37,511 bases of DNA from the NCBI GenBank assembly GCA_905206455.1, contig CAJLHL010000007.1:1-37511 (forward strand). The letters run 5' to 3'. The stretch is from an uncultured Eubacteriales bacterium. Its GTDB lineage: Bacteria; Bacillota; Clostridia; Peptostreptococcales; Anaerovoracaceae. The notes below the pieces were generated by a model. The model saw nothing but the letters and a program-made list of their open reading frames with translations, was not told the origin of the DNA and ran no database searches. Position 1 is the first letter of the stretch. The number at the start of each line of letters is the position of its first letter. Made by a program: the position numbers and the translations under genes. Shown piece by piece: positions 15,009-22,638 of this stretch.

Positions 15009-15722
15009 TTATTTTTTTTCTTCCAGCTTCTCCACGGCCCTGTGAATCATAGCCGCCGCTTCTTCTCTGGTGATGAAAGAACCGTATCTTTTACTGCCGT
15101 CGGGATCGCCTTGGATAATCTTATTTTCCTCGGCCCATTTTCTGTCCTCTTCCGACCAGTCGTTGGGCTTTTTTTCTGCCAGTCTGGCGAAATAATTATC
15201 TAACATTTTATCAAACTGTGCCTGTGTCATTTCCTCTTCCTCTTTTCCATCGTTTTCGTTATTCTCATTCTTTTGCGCACGATATTTTTCATAAATTTTT
15301 CCGAGCCCGAAAGCTTTCACTGTATTGCTGCCGGTATTTTTCCAGCGGACTGCGTAACCTCTGGTATCCACATGGACAAAACTTCCGTAAAGGCCGATTC
15401 CCGTCTTTGGAAAAAAAGCCTCCAGATAAGCGGCCACTGCTTTCGGAGGCACATCCTTCACAGCGATATCGCAGGCGGTGCCTTTGACATGCTGAGAGTT
15501 GGAAGCGCCGCCAACTTTCTTATTGTACTGAGGAGTCCGGTAAGCCGAATTGATCGTCACCGGTTTTCCGAAATAATCCCGGACGGACTGGATAATTTTC
15601 ACCGTCTCCGGCGACAGAAGGATTTTATCGCTGCCGTCTTTGCAGCGAAACTCTCTGACGCGAAAATCGGCGGATACTTTTTGGTCGCCGTCCCGTTTCA
15701 GACTGTACTCTTTGACTGACAT
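15009..15722 (-). CDS. M15-family peptidase (endolysin-like) with C-terminal SLH-like domain
   Basis: 237 aa from ATG 15722, with GAGGTG 7 nt upstream; a longer frame has no ribosome site. Residues 15-130 are a D,D-/L,D-carboxypeptidase fold of the M15A/DUF882 type (FRVREFRCKDGSDKILLSPE, INSAYRTPQYNKKVGG), with zinc ligands H78 and D85 in SQHVKGTACD and H117 in FVHVD. After a charged Asn/Glu linker, residues 165-237 (MTQAQFDKMLDNYFARLAEK, WSEEDRKWAEENKIIQGDPD, ITREEAAAMIHRAV) form the SLH-like C-terminal domain seen on clostridial phage lysins. No signal peptide is seen, which fits a holin-dependent lysin. It may be the tailocin's release enzyme, but it lies outside the tail operon. Confidence 0.8.
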   Translation of the reverse strand: MSVKEYSLKRDGDQKVSADFRVREFRCKDGSDKILLSPETVKIIQSVRDYFGKPVTINSAYRTPQYNKKVGGASNSQHVKGTACDIAVKDVPPKAVAAYLEAFFPKTGIGLYGSFVHVDTRGYAVRWKNTGSNTVKAFGLGKIYEKYRAQKNENNENDGKEEEEMTQAQFDKMLDNYFARLAEKKPNDWSEEDRKWAEENKIIQGDPDGSKRYGSFITREEAAAMIHRAVEKLEEKK

Positions 15723-15925
15723 GGTTTTCACCTCATTTTCCGATACAAACTGAGACTCTTGCTGACACGGATTGCTGCTTACTCTGTCAATATATGTACG
15801 CCGCCGCGCTCCTGTTCCTTTTGGAACTTTTCTCGGGCAGAATGCCGCTCTTCCCGCAGCCCGCCGGCAAATCTGACGCCATTGCAAAGATACCGCCGCG
15901 CCGAAATTCCGCGCAAAAAATAAAA

Positions 15926-15974
15926 ACAGCCGTACGCGATCCAGAAGAATGATTTCTTCTGTCGGTACAGCTGT
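15926..15974 (-). terminator. Intrinsic terminator after the MarR gene
   Basis: Minus-strand arms ACAGCTGTAC and GTACGGCTGT (15974-15965 with 15935-15926) enclose an inner AGAAGA/TCTTCT pairing; TTTTATTTTTT follows. It lies 9 nt after the MarR stop codon. Confidence 0.8.
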
Positions 15975-15982
15975 CTGCTTTT

Positions 15983-16435
15983 TCAGCCGAGACGATCGGT
16001 ACGGATACCGATATTGTCCGCCATTTTATCGACGACCTGCTGAAATACGGTCAGCTCGTCTTCCGTTACGCCGTCTGTCATCCGTTCAAGAAAATTGCGC
16101 TTCATTTTGCCGAGGGTCTGCTCCAGCTCCTTGTCCTCGATATTGAGCGTGAGATGATTCACTCTGCGGTCCTTCTTGTCCTTTTCTGTGCTCAGAAATC
16201 CTTTCCTCGTCAGAGAATCCACGGAACGGCAGATCAGCGACTGAGAAATCCCCAGATTTACGGCGATTTCCTTCGCCGTATCCACCTCCGGATGTTCCAG
16301 CATAAAAATCATCATAGACGTTTCATTCGGAGTAAAACTGTAGTCGCCCAGACTCTCCTTACAGGACTCCTGATACTTGCGCATCATATCATAGAATACC
16401 GCCAGATATTTCATATCACCTGCATTACCCTGCAT
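15983..16435 (-). CDS. MarR-family transcriptional regulator
   Basis: 150 aa from the ATG at 16435 preceded by a GGGGG ribosome site; an internal start at 16414 with AGGTG is also possible. The winged helix (MMIFMLEHPEVDTAKEIAVN, LGISQSLICRSVDSLTRKGF, LSTEKDKKDRRVNHLTL) is standard MarR, with the DKKDRR wing. It is monocistronic, flanked by a terminator, and is not obviously tied to a neighbouring target gene, so its ligand and regulon are unknown. Autoregulation is usual in the family. Confidence 0.9.
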   Translation of the reverse strand: MQGNAGDMKYLAVFYDMMRKYQESCKESLGDYSFTPNETSMMIFMLEHPEVDTAKEIAVNLGISQSLICRSVDSLTRKGFLSTEKDKKDRRVNHLTLNIEDKELEQTLGKMKRNFLERMTDGVTEDELTVFQQVVDKMADNIGIRTDRLG

Positions 16436-16455
16436 TTCAAATTCCCCCTATAAAT

Positions 16456-16478
16456 TATTTTTCTCTCGATAAAAAATA
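16456..16478. promoter_or_regulatory. Possible MarR operator (inverted repeat)
   Basis: TATTTTT and AAAAATA arms, separated by 9 nt, lie just upstream of the MarR start. A plausible promoter TTTAAC-17-TAGAAT lies further upstream on the minus strand, so the repeat would sit downstream of transcription start. The arms are A+T-only, so chance is a real possibility. Confidence 0.3.
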
Positions 16479-16574
16479 GTTTCACCTTATTCTAACACTA
16501 ATCATTTGAAAGTTAAATGCTAAAATTTAAAATATTTATGTGTTTTTTATGCATTTGCATAATCAGCCGGAAAA

Positions 16575-18029
16575 TCAAGCCCCTTTCGCGTGCAATGCAA
16601 TGAGATGATTCAGCAATTTGCACAATTCGACAATATTAATCGGTTTCGTAATATATTCATCCATCCCCGCCTGCCGGCTTTTTTCGATGTCCTCGGTAAA
16701 AGCGTAGGCCGACATGGCCACCACCGGAACCACCGCCGCATCAGCGTGAGCGGAAGTCCGGATTTTCGACGTGGCTTTCAGACCGTCCATCCGCGGCATC
16801 TGAATATCCATCAACACCGCGTCATAAGTACCGGGCTTCGATTTTTCAAACATCTGAAGAGCCTCCAGTCCGTCCTCCGCAGGATCGCATTCCACCCCTT
16901 CGTCCATCAGCAGGTCGATCAGCATATTCCGATTCATTTCATTGTCCTCAGCTACCAGAAAACGTCTTCCGCTCAAATCCCAGGTCCCCTGCGGGATTTC
17001 ATCCTCCGGAAAAAGTTCGCTCTCCGCACATTCAAATGCCGCTTCAAAAGAAAAAACAGATCCTTGATTCGGCACACTCTGCACGTGAATCTCGCTGCCC
17101 ATCCGACGGAGAAGATCGCGGCAGATACTGAGTCCCAGACCTGTTCCTCCGGCGGCAAACGCATCGCCCCGCTCTTTTCCCTCCGCCTCTTCAAACGGTT
17201 CAAAGATCCGCTCCTGATCTTCCGGACGGATGCCGATTCCCGTATCAGAAACTTCTACATACAGCCATACCTTTCCGTCTTCCATCTTCCGTTCCTCGAT
17301 TTCCAAACGGATCCGTCCCCCTGTGCCGGTATATTTCACCGCATTATTCAGCAGATTTATGATGATCTGCTGGAGCCGTACTTTATCCCCGATAATCTGA
17401 TGATGTTCTACTCTGATATCCATTTCAAAATGCTGCTGTTTTTCACCGCTGATCTGACACATCATCGCGTCTACCGCTTCCACAACCTCATAAAAATCGA
17501 AAGGAATCTGGTAGAGCGTCATTTTTCCCCTTTCAATTCTGGACATCTCAAGGATATCGTTGATCAGAGACAACATATATGACGTGGAAATTTCCAATTT
17601 CCGCAGATACATCGTCGTCTTCTGTTCATCTCCCACAGATCTTCTGGCCAGTGTCGTCAGTCCCACGATAGCGTTCATCGGCGTTCGAAGCTCGTGAGAC
17701 ATGCCGGACAGAAAATCACTTTTGGCCTGATTGGCGATTTTTTCCCGGTCCAGCTCCGCTCCCATTCTGCAGATTTCAAATTTTGCCGCGATCCGGACAT
17801 TCCAGACAAAGAATAAAATCAAAGCCGTCAGCAAAATGATACCGCATAAACTAAAGAGGCTTGCCACGATCTGCGCGTCCCTTTCCAGCGCACCTCCCGA
17901 TTCACGGATAATCACGCGAACCGTGTGCAGTACAGCAACAAAAGTTATAATCCCTGCAGTTAAGAGAATGACGGCGGTCAATTTGTGTTTTTCATTTCTT
18001 TCGTTAAAGAACCTGCCGTAGTTTTTCAT
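16575..18029 (-). CDS. Hybrid sensor histidine kinase with C-terminal receiver
   Basis: 484 aa from ATG 18029 (AAGGAGG 6 nt upstream). Two membrane segments (about 17-41 and 56-79) are joined by a loop of about 14 residues, so there is no real extracellular sensor. HisKA has SHELRTPMNAIVGL with H112; HATPase_c has the N box (QIIINLLNNAVKY, about 221-233), G1 VSDTGIGI and G2 GGTGLGLSI. The receiver (356-475) has E361/D362, phosphoacceptor D408 in VLMDIQMPRMDG, S440 and K462, so it is complete. No output domain or partner regulator lies adjacent, so a phosphorelay to an unlinked histidine phosphotransfer protein is likely. No specific signal is evident. Confidence 0.93.
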   Translation of the reverse strand: MKNYGRFFNERNEKHKLTAVILLTAGIITFVAVLHTVRVIIRESGGALERDAQIVASLFSLCGIILLTALILFFVWNVRIAAKFEICRMGAELDREKIANQAKSDFLSGMSHELRTPMNAIVGLTTLARRSVGDEQKTTMYLRKLEISTSYMLSLINDILEMSRIERGKMTLYQIPFDFYEVVEAVDAMMCQISGEKQQHFEMDIRVEHHQIIGDKVRLQQIIINLLNNAVKYTGTGGRIRLEIEERKMEDGKVWLYVEVSDTGIGIRPEDQERIFEPFEEAEGKERGDAFAAGGTGLGLSICRDLLRRMGSEIHVQSVPNQGSVFSFEAAFECAESELFPEDEIPQGTWDLSGRRFLVAEDNEMNRNMLIDLLMDEGVECDPAEDGLEALQMFEKSKPGTYDAVLMDIQMPRMDGLKATSKIRTSAHADAAVVPVVAMSAYAFTEDIEKSRQAGMDEYITKPINIVELCKLLNHLIALHAKGA

Positions 18030-18152
18030 ATCAACCTCCTTGTGCAATAAATTTTAACATCTGAAAAATCACCCCTTCAATCAAGGCTGTTGTACAAATA
18101 TCGCCAAAAAACGACACAAATCGAAGCTGAATATTTTGTCAAAAACGACGAA

Positions 18153-18182
18153 GAAGGGGAACCCGTTTCCGGTTTCCCCTTC
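18153..18182 (-). terminator. Intrinsic terminator after the rubrerythrin gene
   Basis: GAAGGGGAAACC / GGGTTCCCCTTC arms with a 6-nt loop, lying 28 nt past the rubrerythrin stop on the minus strand; the run after the stem is TTCGTCGTTTTTG, a moderate U-tract. Confidence 0.6.
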
Positions 18183-18210
18183 CGCAGAATGCGATGAGCC
18201 GACAGACGAC

Positions 18211-18753
18211 TTATCCGAAGTATCTTTCGAGTAACCCCTTCAGCGCCTTACCGTGTCTCGCTTCATCTCTTGCCATTTCGTGAACAGTATCGTGGATCGC
18301 ATCCAGATTTGCTTTCTTTGCTCTGACTGCCAGATCTGTCTTACCTGCTGTAGCGCCGTATTCCGCTTCCACGCGCAGTTCCAGATTCTTCTTCGTGCTG
18401 TCAGTTACTACTTCGCCCAGCAGTTCAGCGAACTTCGCAGCATGCTCTGCTTCTTCCCATGCTGCCTTCTCCCAGTAGAGACCGATTTCAGGATAACCTT
18501 CTCTGTGAGCGACTCTCGCCATAGCCAGATACATGCCCACTTCTGTACATTCGCCTTCGAAGTTGGCTCTCAGATCAGCCTTGATATCTTCATCTACATC
18601 CTTTGCAACGCCTACCACATGCTCTGCGGCCCATTCCATTTCGCCCTTCATTTCCTTGAACTTTTCTGCAGGAACTCCGCATACCGGACATTTTTCCGGA
18701 GCCTGATCGCCCTCGTGAACGTAACCGCATACCTGACATACAAACTTAGCCAT
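18211..18753 (-). CDS. Rubrerythrin with N-terminal rubredoxin domain
   Basis: 180 aa; AAGGAGAT lies upstream of the ATG. Residues 1-35 are a rubredoxin-like domain (C6-x2-C9 and C22-x2-C25: FVCQVCGY and KCPVCGVP). Residues 45-180 are a ferritin-like diiron domain with Glu/His motifs (FEGECTEVGMYLAMARVAHR, AAWEEAEHAAKFAELLGE, ARDEARHGKALKG). The rubredoxin-first order is that of 'reverse' rubrerythrins of anaerobes, which reduce peroxide to water. It is monocistronic and divergent to a Crp/Fnr regulator, which suggests control by oxidative or redox signals. Confidence 0.93.
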   Translation of the reverse strand: MAKFVCQVCGYVHEGDQAPEKCPVCGVPAEKFKEMKGEMEWAAEHVVGVAKDVDEDIKADLRANFEGECTEVGMYLAMARVAHREGYPEIGLYWEKAAWEEAEHAAKFAELLGEVVTDSTKKNLELRVEAEYGATAGKTDLAVRAKKANLDAIHDTVHEMARDEARHGKALKGLLERYFG

Positions 18754-18822
18754 AATTCTTATCTCCTTTCAACGTTAAATATAATTTTCCCATCTTTTCT
18801 GCTTCTGCGGTATCTTCCCCAT

Positions 18823-18831
18823 ATTATAGCA
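18823..18831 (-). promoter_or_regulatory. Extended -10 promoter of the rubrerythrin gene
   Basis: On the minus strand TGC-TATAAT forms an extended -10 element with no clear -35 consensus upstream. It places the transcription start near 18816, about 63 nt before the rubrerythrin ATG. Confidence 0.55.
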
Positions 18832-18937
18832 TACGATCCGGAAAAAAACAGATGCGAATCTCCTACAAACCGGGGTAAATTTTCATAATATTGCTCTCTT
18901 TCAGCTGTTTTTATGATACCATAATATCACAGATAAG

Positions 18938-18955
18938 CTGTTGCATATGCAACAG
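18938..18955. promoter_or_regulatory. 18-bp perfect palindrome before the Crp/Fnr gene
   Basis: CTGTTGCATATGCAACAG is self-complementary over all 18 bp. It sits immediately upstream of the ribosome site of the Crp/Fnr gene, in the divergent region with rubrerythrin. The half-site spacing fits a homodimeric Crp/Fnr-type regulator. Autoregulation is the simplest reading; control of rubrerythrin, whose promoter is more than 100 bp away, is less certain. Confidence 0.55.
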
Positions 18956-18969
18956 TACAGGAGGTTTTT

Positions 18970-19617
18970 ATGAATTTTTCTGAGATCCCACTTTTCGACC
19001 ACATCACCGATCAGGACTGCCGGCGCATGATGAGCTGCTTCCAGACCTCTTTCGTGTCGCTGAATGGAGAACAGGAGCTGGACATCCGAAAATATTACCA
19101 TCATGACATCGGTATCGTGCTCAGCGGATCCGTGGAAATCTCACGGATTGATTTCAACGGAAGAAAAAGCATTCTGGAAATCATCGAAAAAAATGAAATG
19201 TTTGGGCGGCTGTATTCCTATACGCCCGAAGAAAATGACACCATTACCGCAAAGTGTCTCAAGCCCGCCAAAATCGCCTTTATCCCCAACGAACACATTC
19301 AGAGGCAGTGCGAAAACGCCTGCAGCTGCCATACCGCGCTGATTTCGAATCTGCTGGAGCTCATGTCCAAAAAGACGAGCACGCTGAGCGCGAGAGTGAA
19401 TATTCTCAGCCAGAGAACGATCCGCGAAAAACTGGTCAATTATTTTTACCAGCTCTCCGCAGTTATCGGCACAAATGATTTTCAGCTGCCGTACAGTATG
19501 ACCACCCTGGCCGACTATCTGTGCGTAGACCGCAGCGCCATGACGCGGGAGCTGAAACACATGAAAAAAGACGGGCTCATCGAAGGGGACGGAAAAAATA
19601 TCCGTCTGCTGATATAG
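18970..19617 (+). CDS. Crp/Fnr-family transcriptional regulator
   Basis: 215 aa; ACAGGAGG precedes the ATG. Residues 1-125 are a cyclic-nucleotide-binding-like sensor domain (IGIVLSGSVEISRIDFNGRK, NEMFGRLYS) without the clear Arg-containing cAMP pocket motif. C114, C118 and C120 with H121 (QCENACSCH) form a CxxxCxxH-like cluster just before the dimer helix, a pattern found in clostridial members. The DNA-binding helix-turn-helix is at about 175-205 (MTTLADYLCVDRSAMTRELK). A redox, NO or metal input is possible, but the ligand is not deducible. Confidence 0.9.
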   Translation: MNFSEIPLFDHITDQDCRRMMSCFQTSFVSLNGEQELDIRKYYHHDIGIVLSGSVEISRIDFNGRKSILEIIEKNEMFGRLYSYTPEENDTITAKCLKPAKIAFIPNEHIQRQCENACSCHTALISNLLELMSKKTSTLSARVNILSQRTIREKLVNYFYQLSAVIGTNDFQLPYSMTTLADYLCVDRSAMTRELKHMKKDGLIEGDGKNIRLLI

Positions 19618-19646
19618 AGGAACTACCGTCGACAGAAAACATAAAC

Positions 19647-19719
19647 GCCCCTTCCGAACCGGCTCCCGCGTCAGATCCGAAAATCTAACGATAGAAGGCC
19701 GGTCAGAAAGGGGCTTTTT
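19647..19719 (+). terminator. Intrinsic terminator after the Crp/Fnr gene
   Basis: Long arms GCCCCTTCCGAACCGGC (19647-19663) and GCCGGTCAGAAAGGGGC (19698-19714), imperfect in the middle, followed by TTTTT. The remaining bases up to the nadE stop at 19874 show no gene. Confidence 0.75.
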
Positions 19720-19873
19720 CCATACTTTTTACCAATATCAACTTTATTCACGCCGGCAGAAGATATCCGCGAAACGCTGCGTCCTTTCCGTCGAATTCAC
19801 CGTCGGCGTCTGTTTTATTCTTTCACTTGTCTATCGAAGTCTTGTCTGTACAGACCGGCAGATTCGCCTGTTT

Positions 19874-20620
19874 TTATCGCTCCATCCTCTGGCCGCCGGC
19901 GAAAGAACGAACCCCGCTTCTCTTATGCTCGCTCTTTCGATGCATCCGATCAGCGATCTGCTTTTTGTCCTCTGCAATCGTTCCTCCCAAAAGATAGGAA
20001 TCCAGTTCCGCATAGGTCATTCCCATCTCCGCTTCATCCGTCTGACCGTCAAACAGGGCTGCGGAAGGGGCCTTGTCGATGACACATCCCGGGGCATTTA
20101 AATACCTGAGAAATTCATAAACTTCGGTGACGGTCAGATCGCCGATGGGATTGAAATCATAAGCGCCGTCACCCCATTTTGTGAAGTAGCCCACATAAGC
20201 CTCACTCCGATTGCCTGTACCCGCCACCAGTCTGTTTTCCGCTGCGGCCACCGCATACAGAGTCAGCATTCTGAGGCGGGGCGCCATATTGGACAGCGCA
20301 GCCTCATTCAGCGGAGTCACCTCCTGCAGAGCGCGGATTTCCGCTTCTTTGACCGGCGTCAGATCCACCGTGCGTATCTCGATGCCATACTCTTCCGCAA
20401 CGGTCCGGGCATCCGCCGCATCCTGAGTGTAATTGCGTTTCGCCGTACACGGCAGAATGATGCCCGTCGTATTTTCACAGGCGGCCTTGCAGAGAATACC
20501 GGTTAAGGCGGAATCCTTTCCTCCGCTATTGCCGTACACGATGCCTTCTGCGCCGCTGTCTGCCAATACAGACCTGATAAACTGCACTCTGTTTTCAAAT
20601 TCTTCCTTATAATCACGCAT
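19874..20620 (-). CDS. nadE: NAD+ synthetase (ammonia-type)
   Basis: 248 aa from the ATG at 20620 (a GTG three codons earlier is possible). It amidates deamido-NAD to NAD+, the last step of NAD synthesis. The N-type ATP pyrophosphatase loop SGGKDS is at 32-37; GTGNRSEAYVGYFTKWGDGA, then YDFNPIGDLTVTEVYEFLR, are standard NadE motifs. There is no N-terminal glutaminase (nitrilase) domain, so it depends on free ammonia. It is the last gene of the glnN-dapF-dapL-nadE run, 25 nt after dapL. Confidence 0.92.
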   Translation of the reverse strand: MRDYKEEFENRVQFIRSVLADSGAEGIVYGNSGGKDSALTGILCKAACENTTGIILPCTAKRNYTQDAADARTVAEEYGIEIRTVDLTPVKEAEIRALQEVTPLNEAALSNMAPRLRMLTLYAVAAAENRLVAGTGNRSEAYVGYFTKWGDGAYDFNPIGDLTVTEVYEFLRYLNAPGCVIDKAPSAALFDGQTDEAEMGMTYAELDSYLLGGTIAEDKKQIADRMHRKSEHKRSGVRSFAGGQRMER

Positions 20621-20645
20621 CTTTATCACTTCTTTCTCTGCGTTC

Positions 20646-21833
20646 CTATTTTTCCAGCAGTCTGATCAGACGCTGCGCCGCTTCGCGCGTATCCTCCGGA
20701 CTTCCGAAAGAGGAAAACCGGAAATATCCCTGACCGCATGCACCAAAGCCCTCTCCCGGCGTGCCTATAATCTGTGCTTCGTTTAACAGATAATCAAAAA
20801 ATTCCCAGCTGTCCATGTTCCCCGGACATCTCATCCAGATATACGGAGCATTTTTTCCTCCGCAGTACCAGATTCCCAGCTGATCCAGCGCATCCATCAG
20901 TACCTTTGCATTTTTCTTGTATACTCCGATATTCTCATGAATCTGCCGCTGTCCCTCCGGTGTGAAGACAGCCGCTGCACCTTTCTGGATGATATAAGAG
21001 ACGCCGTTTGTCTTAGTCGTGCGATTGCGCATCCACATATCATGCAGATTCATACCGCTCCGCTCCAGCTCCTTCGGCACGACGGTATAGCCCAGCCGTG
21101 TTCCGGTGAATCCCGCCGTTTTGGAGAGAGAACAAATCTCAACAGCACAGGTTTTCGCTCCGTCTATCTCAAAAATACTGTGCGGCAGAGTTTCATCCTC
21201 TATAAAAGCCTCATAGGCAGCGTCAAACAGGATAATCGAACCCTTTCGATTTGCAAAATCCACCCATGCCTGAAGCTGATCACGGCTGAAAACCGCACCG
21301 GTAGGATTGTTCGGCGAACAGATGTAGAGGAGATCCGCTTCGATGTCCTCCCGCGGTTCCGGCAGGAATCCGTTTTCCTCTCCGGAAGTCAGGCGAACGA
21401 TTTTTCTCCCCGCCATCACGTTAGCGTCCACATAAGCAGGATACGCCGGTTCGATGACCAGAGCGCTGCTTTTCCTGTCGAACAAATCGAGGATATCGCC
21501 GAGTTCATCACTGGCTCCGCTGGATACGAAGATTTCGTCGGCAGAAAGCACGACCCCCCTTCTCTCATAATAGCCGGCGACCGCCTCCCTCAGAAACGGC
21601 GCTCCGCATTCCGGCATATAGCCGTGAAAACGTTCCGGCGCCGCCTGATCATCGACGGCCTCATGTAAAGCGCGGATCACGGCATCGCAGAGCGGCAGGG
21701 ATACATCACCGATCCCCATGCGGCACAGATGCTCTGACGGATTCGCTTCAAGATACGCTTTCGTCTTCTGAGCGATGTTGTAGAACAGATAAGAATCCTT
21801 TAAATCCGCATAATGCATATTGGGAGTAATCAT
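20646..21833 (-). CDS. dapL: LL-diaminopimelate aminotransferase
   Basis: 395 aa. A class I/II PLP aminotransferase that converts tetrahydrodipicolinate to LL-diaminopimelate in one step, with glutamate as donor. YFNI-type N-terminus (SYLFYNIAQKTKAYLEANPS), CSPNNPTGAVF, D204 (LFDAAYEAF) and PLP lysine K238 in SLSKTAGFTGTRLGY are all DapL-like. The ATG overlaps the stop of dapF (ATGA), which supports the assignment over other aminotransferases since DapF epimerises its product. The DapL route is common in anaerobic Clostridia. Confidence 0.93.
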   Translation of the reverse strand: MITPNMHYADLKDSYLFYNIAQKTKAYLEANPSEHLCRMGIGDVSLPLCDAVIRALHEAVDDQAAPERFHGYMPECGAPFLREAVAGYYERRGVVLSADEIFVSSGASDELGDILDLFDRKSSALVIEPAYPAYVDANVMAGRKIVRLTSGEENGFLPEPREDIEADLLYICSPNNPTGAVFSRDQLQAWVDFANRKGSIILFDAAYEAFIEDETLPHSIFEIDGAKTCAVEICSLSKTAGFTGTRLGYTVVPKELERSGMNLHDMWMRNRTTKTNGVSYIIQKGAAAVFTPEGQRQIHENIGVYKKNAKVLMDALDQLGIWYCGGKNAPYIWMRCPGNMDSWEFFDYLLNEAQIIGTPGEGFGACGQGYFRFSSFGSPEDTREAAQRLIRLLEK

Positions 21834-22621
21834 ATCGCAATCTCTCCTTCATAAACAATTTCCGCCGGACCGGCCATGGTCACGGCTCCGTTTCGGGCGA
21901 TCTGAATCTTCAGTGTTCCTCCGTCCAGGTGAACCGACACCGGAGTATCATATTCACAGTACCCCCTCGCTGCAGCCGCTGCCGCACTGGCGCACGCTCC
22001 GGTCCCGCATGCCATCGTTACACCGCTGCCCCGCTCCCATACGCGCATGCGCAGCTCTTTTTCAGAGAGAACCTGAACGAACTCCACATTCACCCCTCCG
22101 GGAAAATTCTCGTGATGTTCGATCTGCGGACCCAGCACGGTCAGAGGAATTTCTTCGACGTCATCGGCAAAGATGACCGCGTGGGGATTTCCCACGGACA
22201 CAGGCGTGCATACGATATCCGCGTCTCCCGCGCGGAAAGCGATATCATCCCCCACCGCAGCTTTCCCCATGCCGACGATCACGCTTTTTACCTTGCCCCC
22301 CGCAATCTGCAGGTCCAGTTCTCTGAGTCCGGACAGAGTTTCGATCCTCAGATGAGTTCTGTTCGTATACCCCTTGTCAAAAACATACTTTCCCACACAG
22401 CGTATACCGTTTCCGCACATTTTCGCTTCGCTTCCGTCGGCGTTGAAGATACGCATTTTAAAATCGGCTCTCTCCGATGGAGAAATATAAATCATTCCGT
22501 CCGAACCTGCGCCGAAGTTGCGGTCGGACAGCTTTACAGACAATTCCCCGATATTTTCCGGTACCGGGCCGTAAACATACAGATAATCGTTGCCCAGACC
22601 GTGCATTTTTGTAAACCGCAT
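21830..22621 (-). CDS. dapF: Diaminopimelate epimerase
   Basis: 263 aa, starting MRFTKMHGLGNDY with AAGGAGAAAGGT upstream. It interconverts LL- and meso-diaminopimelate for lysine and peptidoglycan. The two catalytic cysteines are present: C69 in MCGNGIRC and C205 in MACGTGAC. It begins 17 nt after the glnN stop with no terminator between, and overlaps dapL by 4 nt, so glnN, dapF, dapL and nadE look like a single transcript under the glnN leader. Confidence 0.95.
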   Translation of the reverse strand: MRFTKMHGLGNDYLYVYGPVPENIGELSVKLSDRNFGAGSDGMIYISPSERADFKMRIFNADGSEAKMCGNGIRCVGKYVFDKGYTNRTHLRIETLSGLRELDLQIAGGKVKSVIVGMGKAAVGDDIAFRAGDADIVCTPVSVGNPHAVIFADDVEEIPLTVLGPQIEHHENFPGGVNVEFVQVLSEKELRMRVWERGSGVTMACGTGACASAAAAAARGYCEYDTPVSVHLDGGTLKIQIARNGAVTMAGPAEIVYEGEIAI

Positions 22622-22638
22622 ACCTTTCTCCTTTTCTT

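Noticed and set aside
16547..16562. Inverted repeat TTATGCA-TT-TGCATAA after the histidine kinase gene
   Set aside because: Too short a stem and no U-tract in the direction of the kinase; could be chance in an A+T-rich intergenic stretch.
19844..19855. Palindrome GTCTGTACAGAC downstream of nadE
   Set aside because: No T-run follows on either strand, so it is not a usable intrinsic terminator, and there is no promoter nearby to make it an operator.
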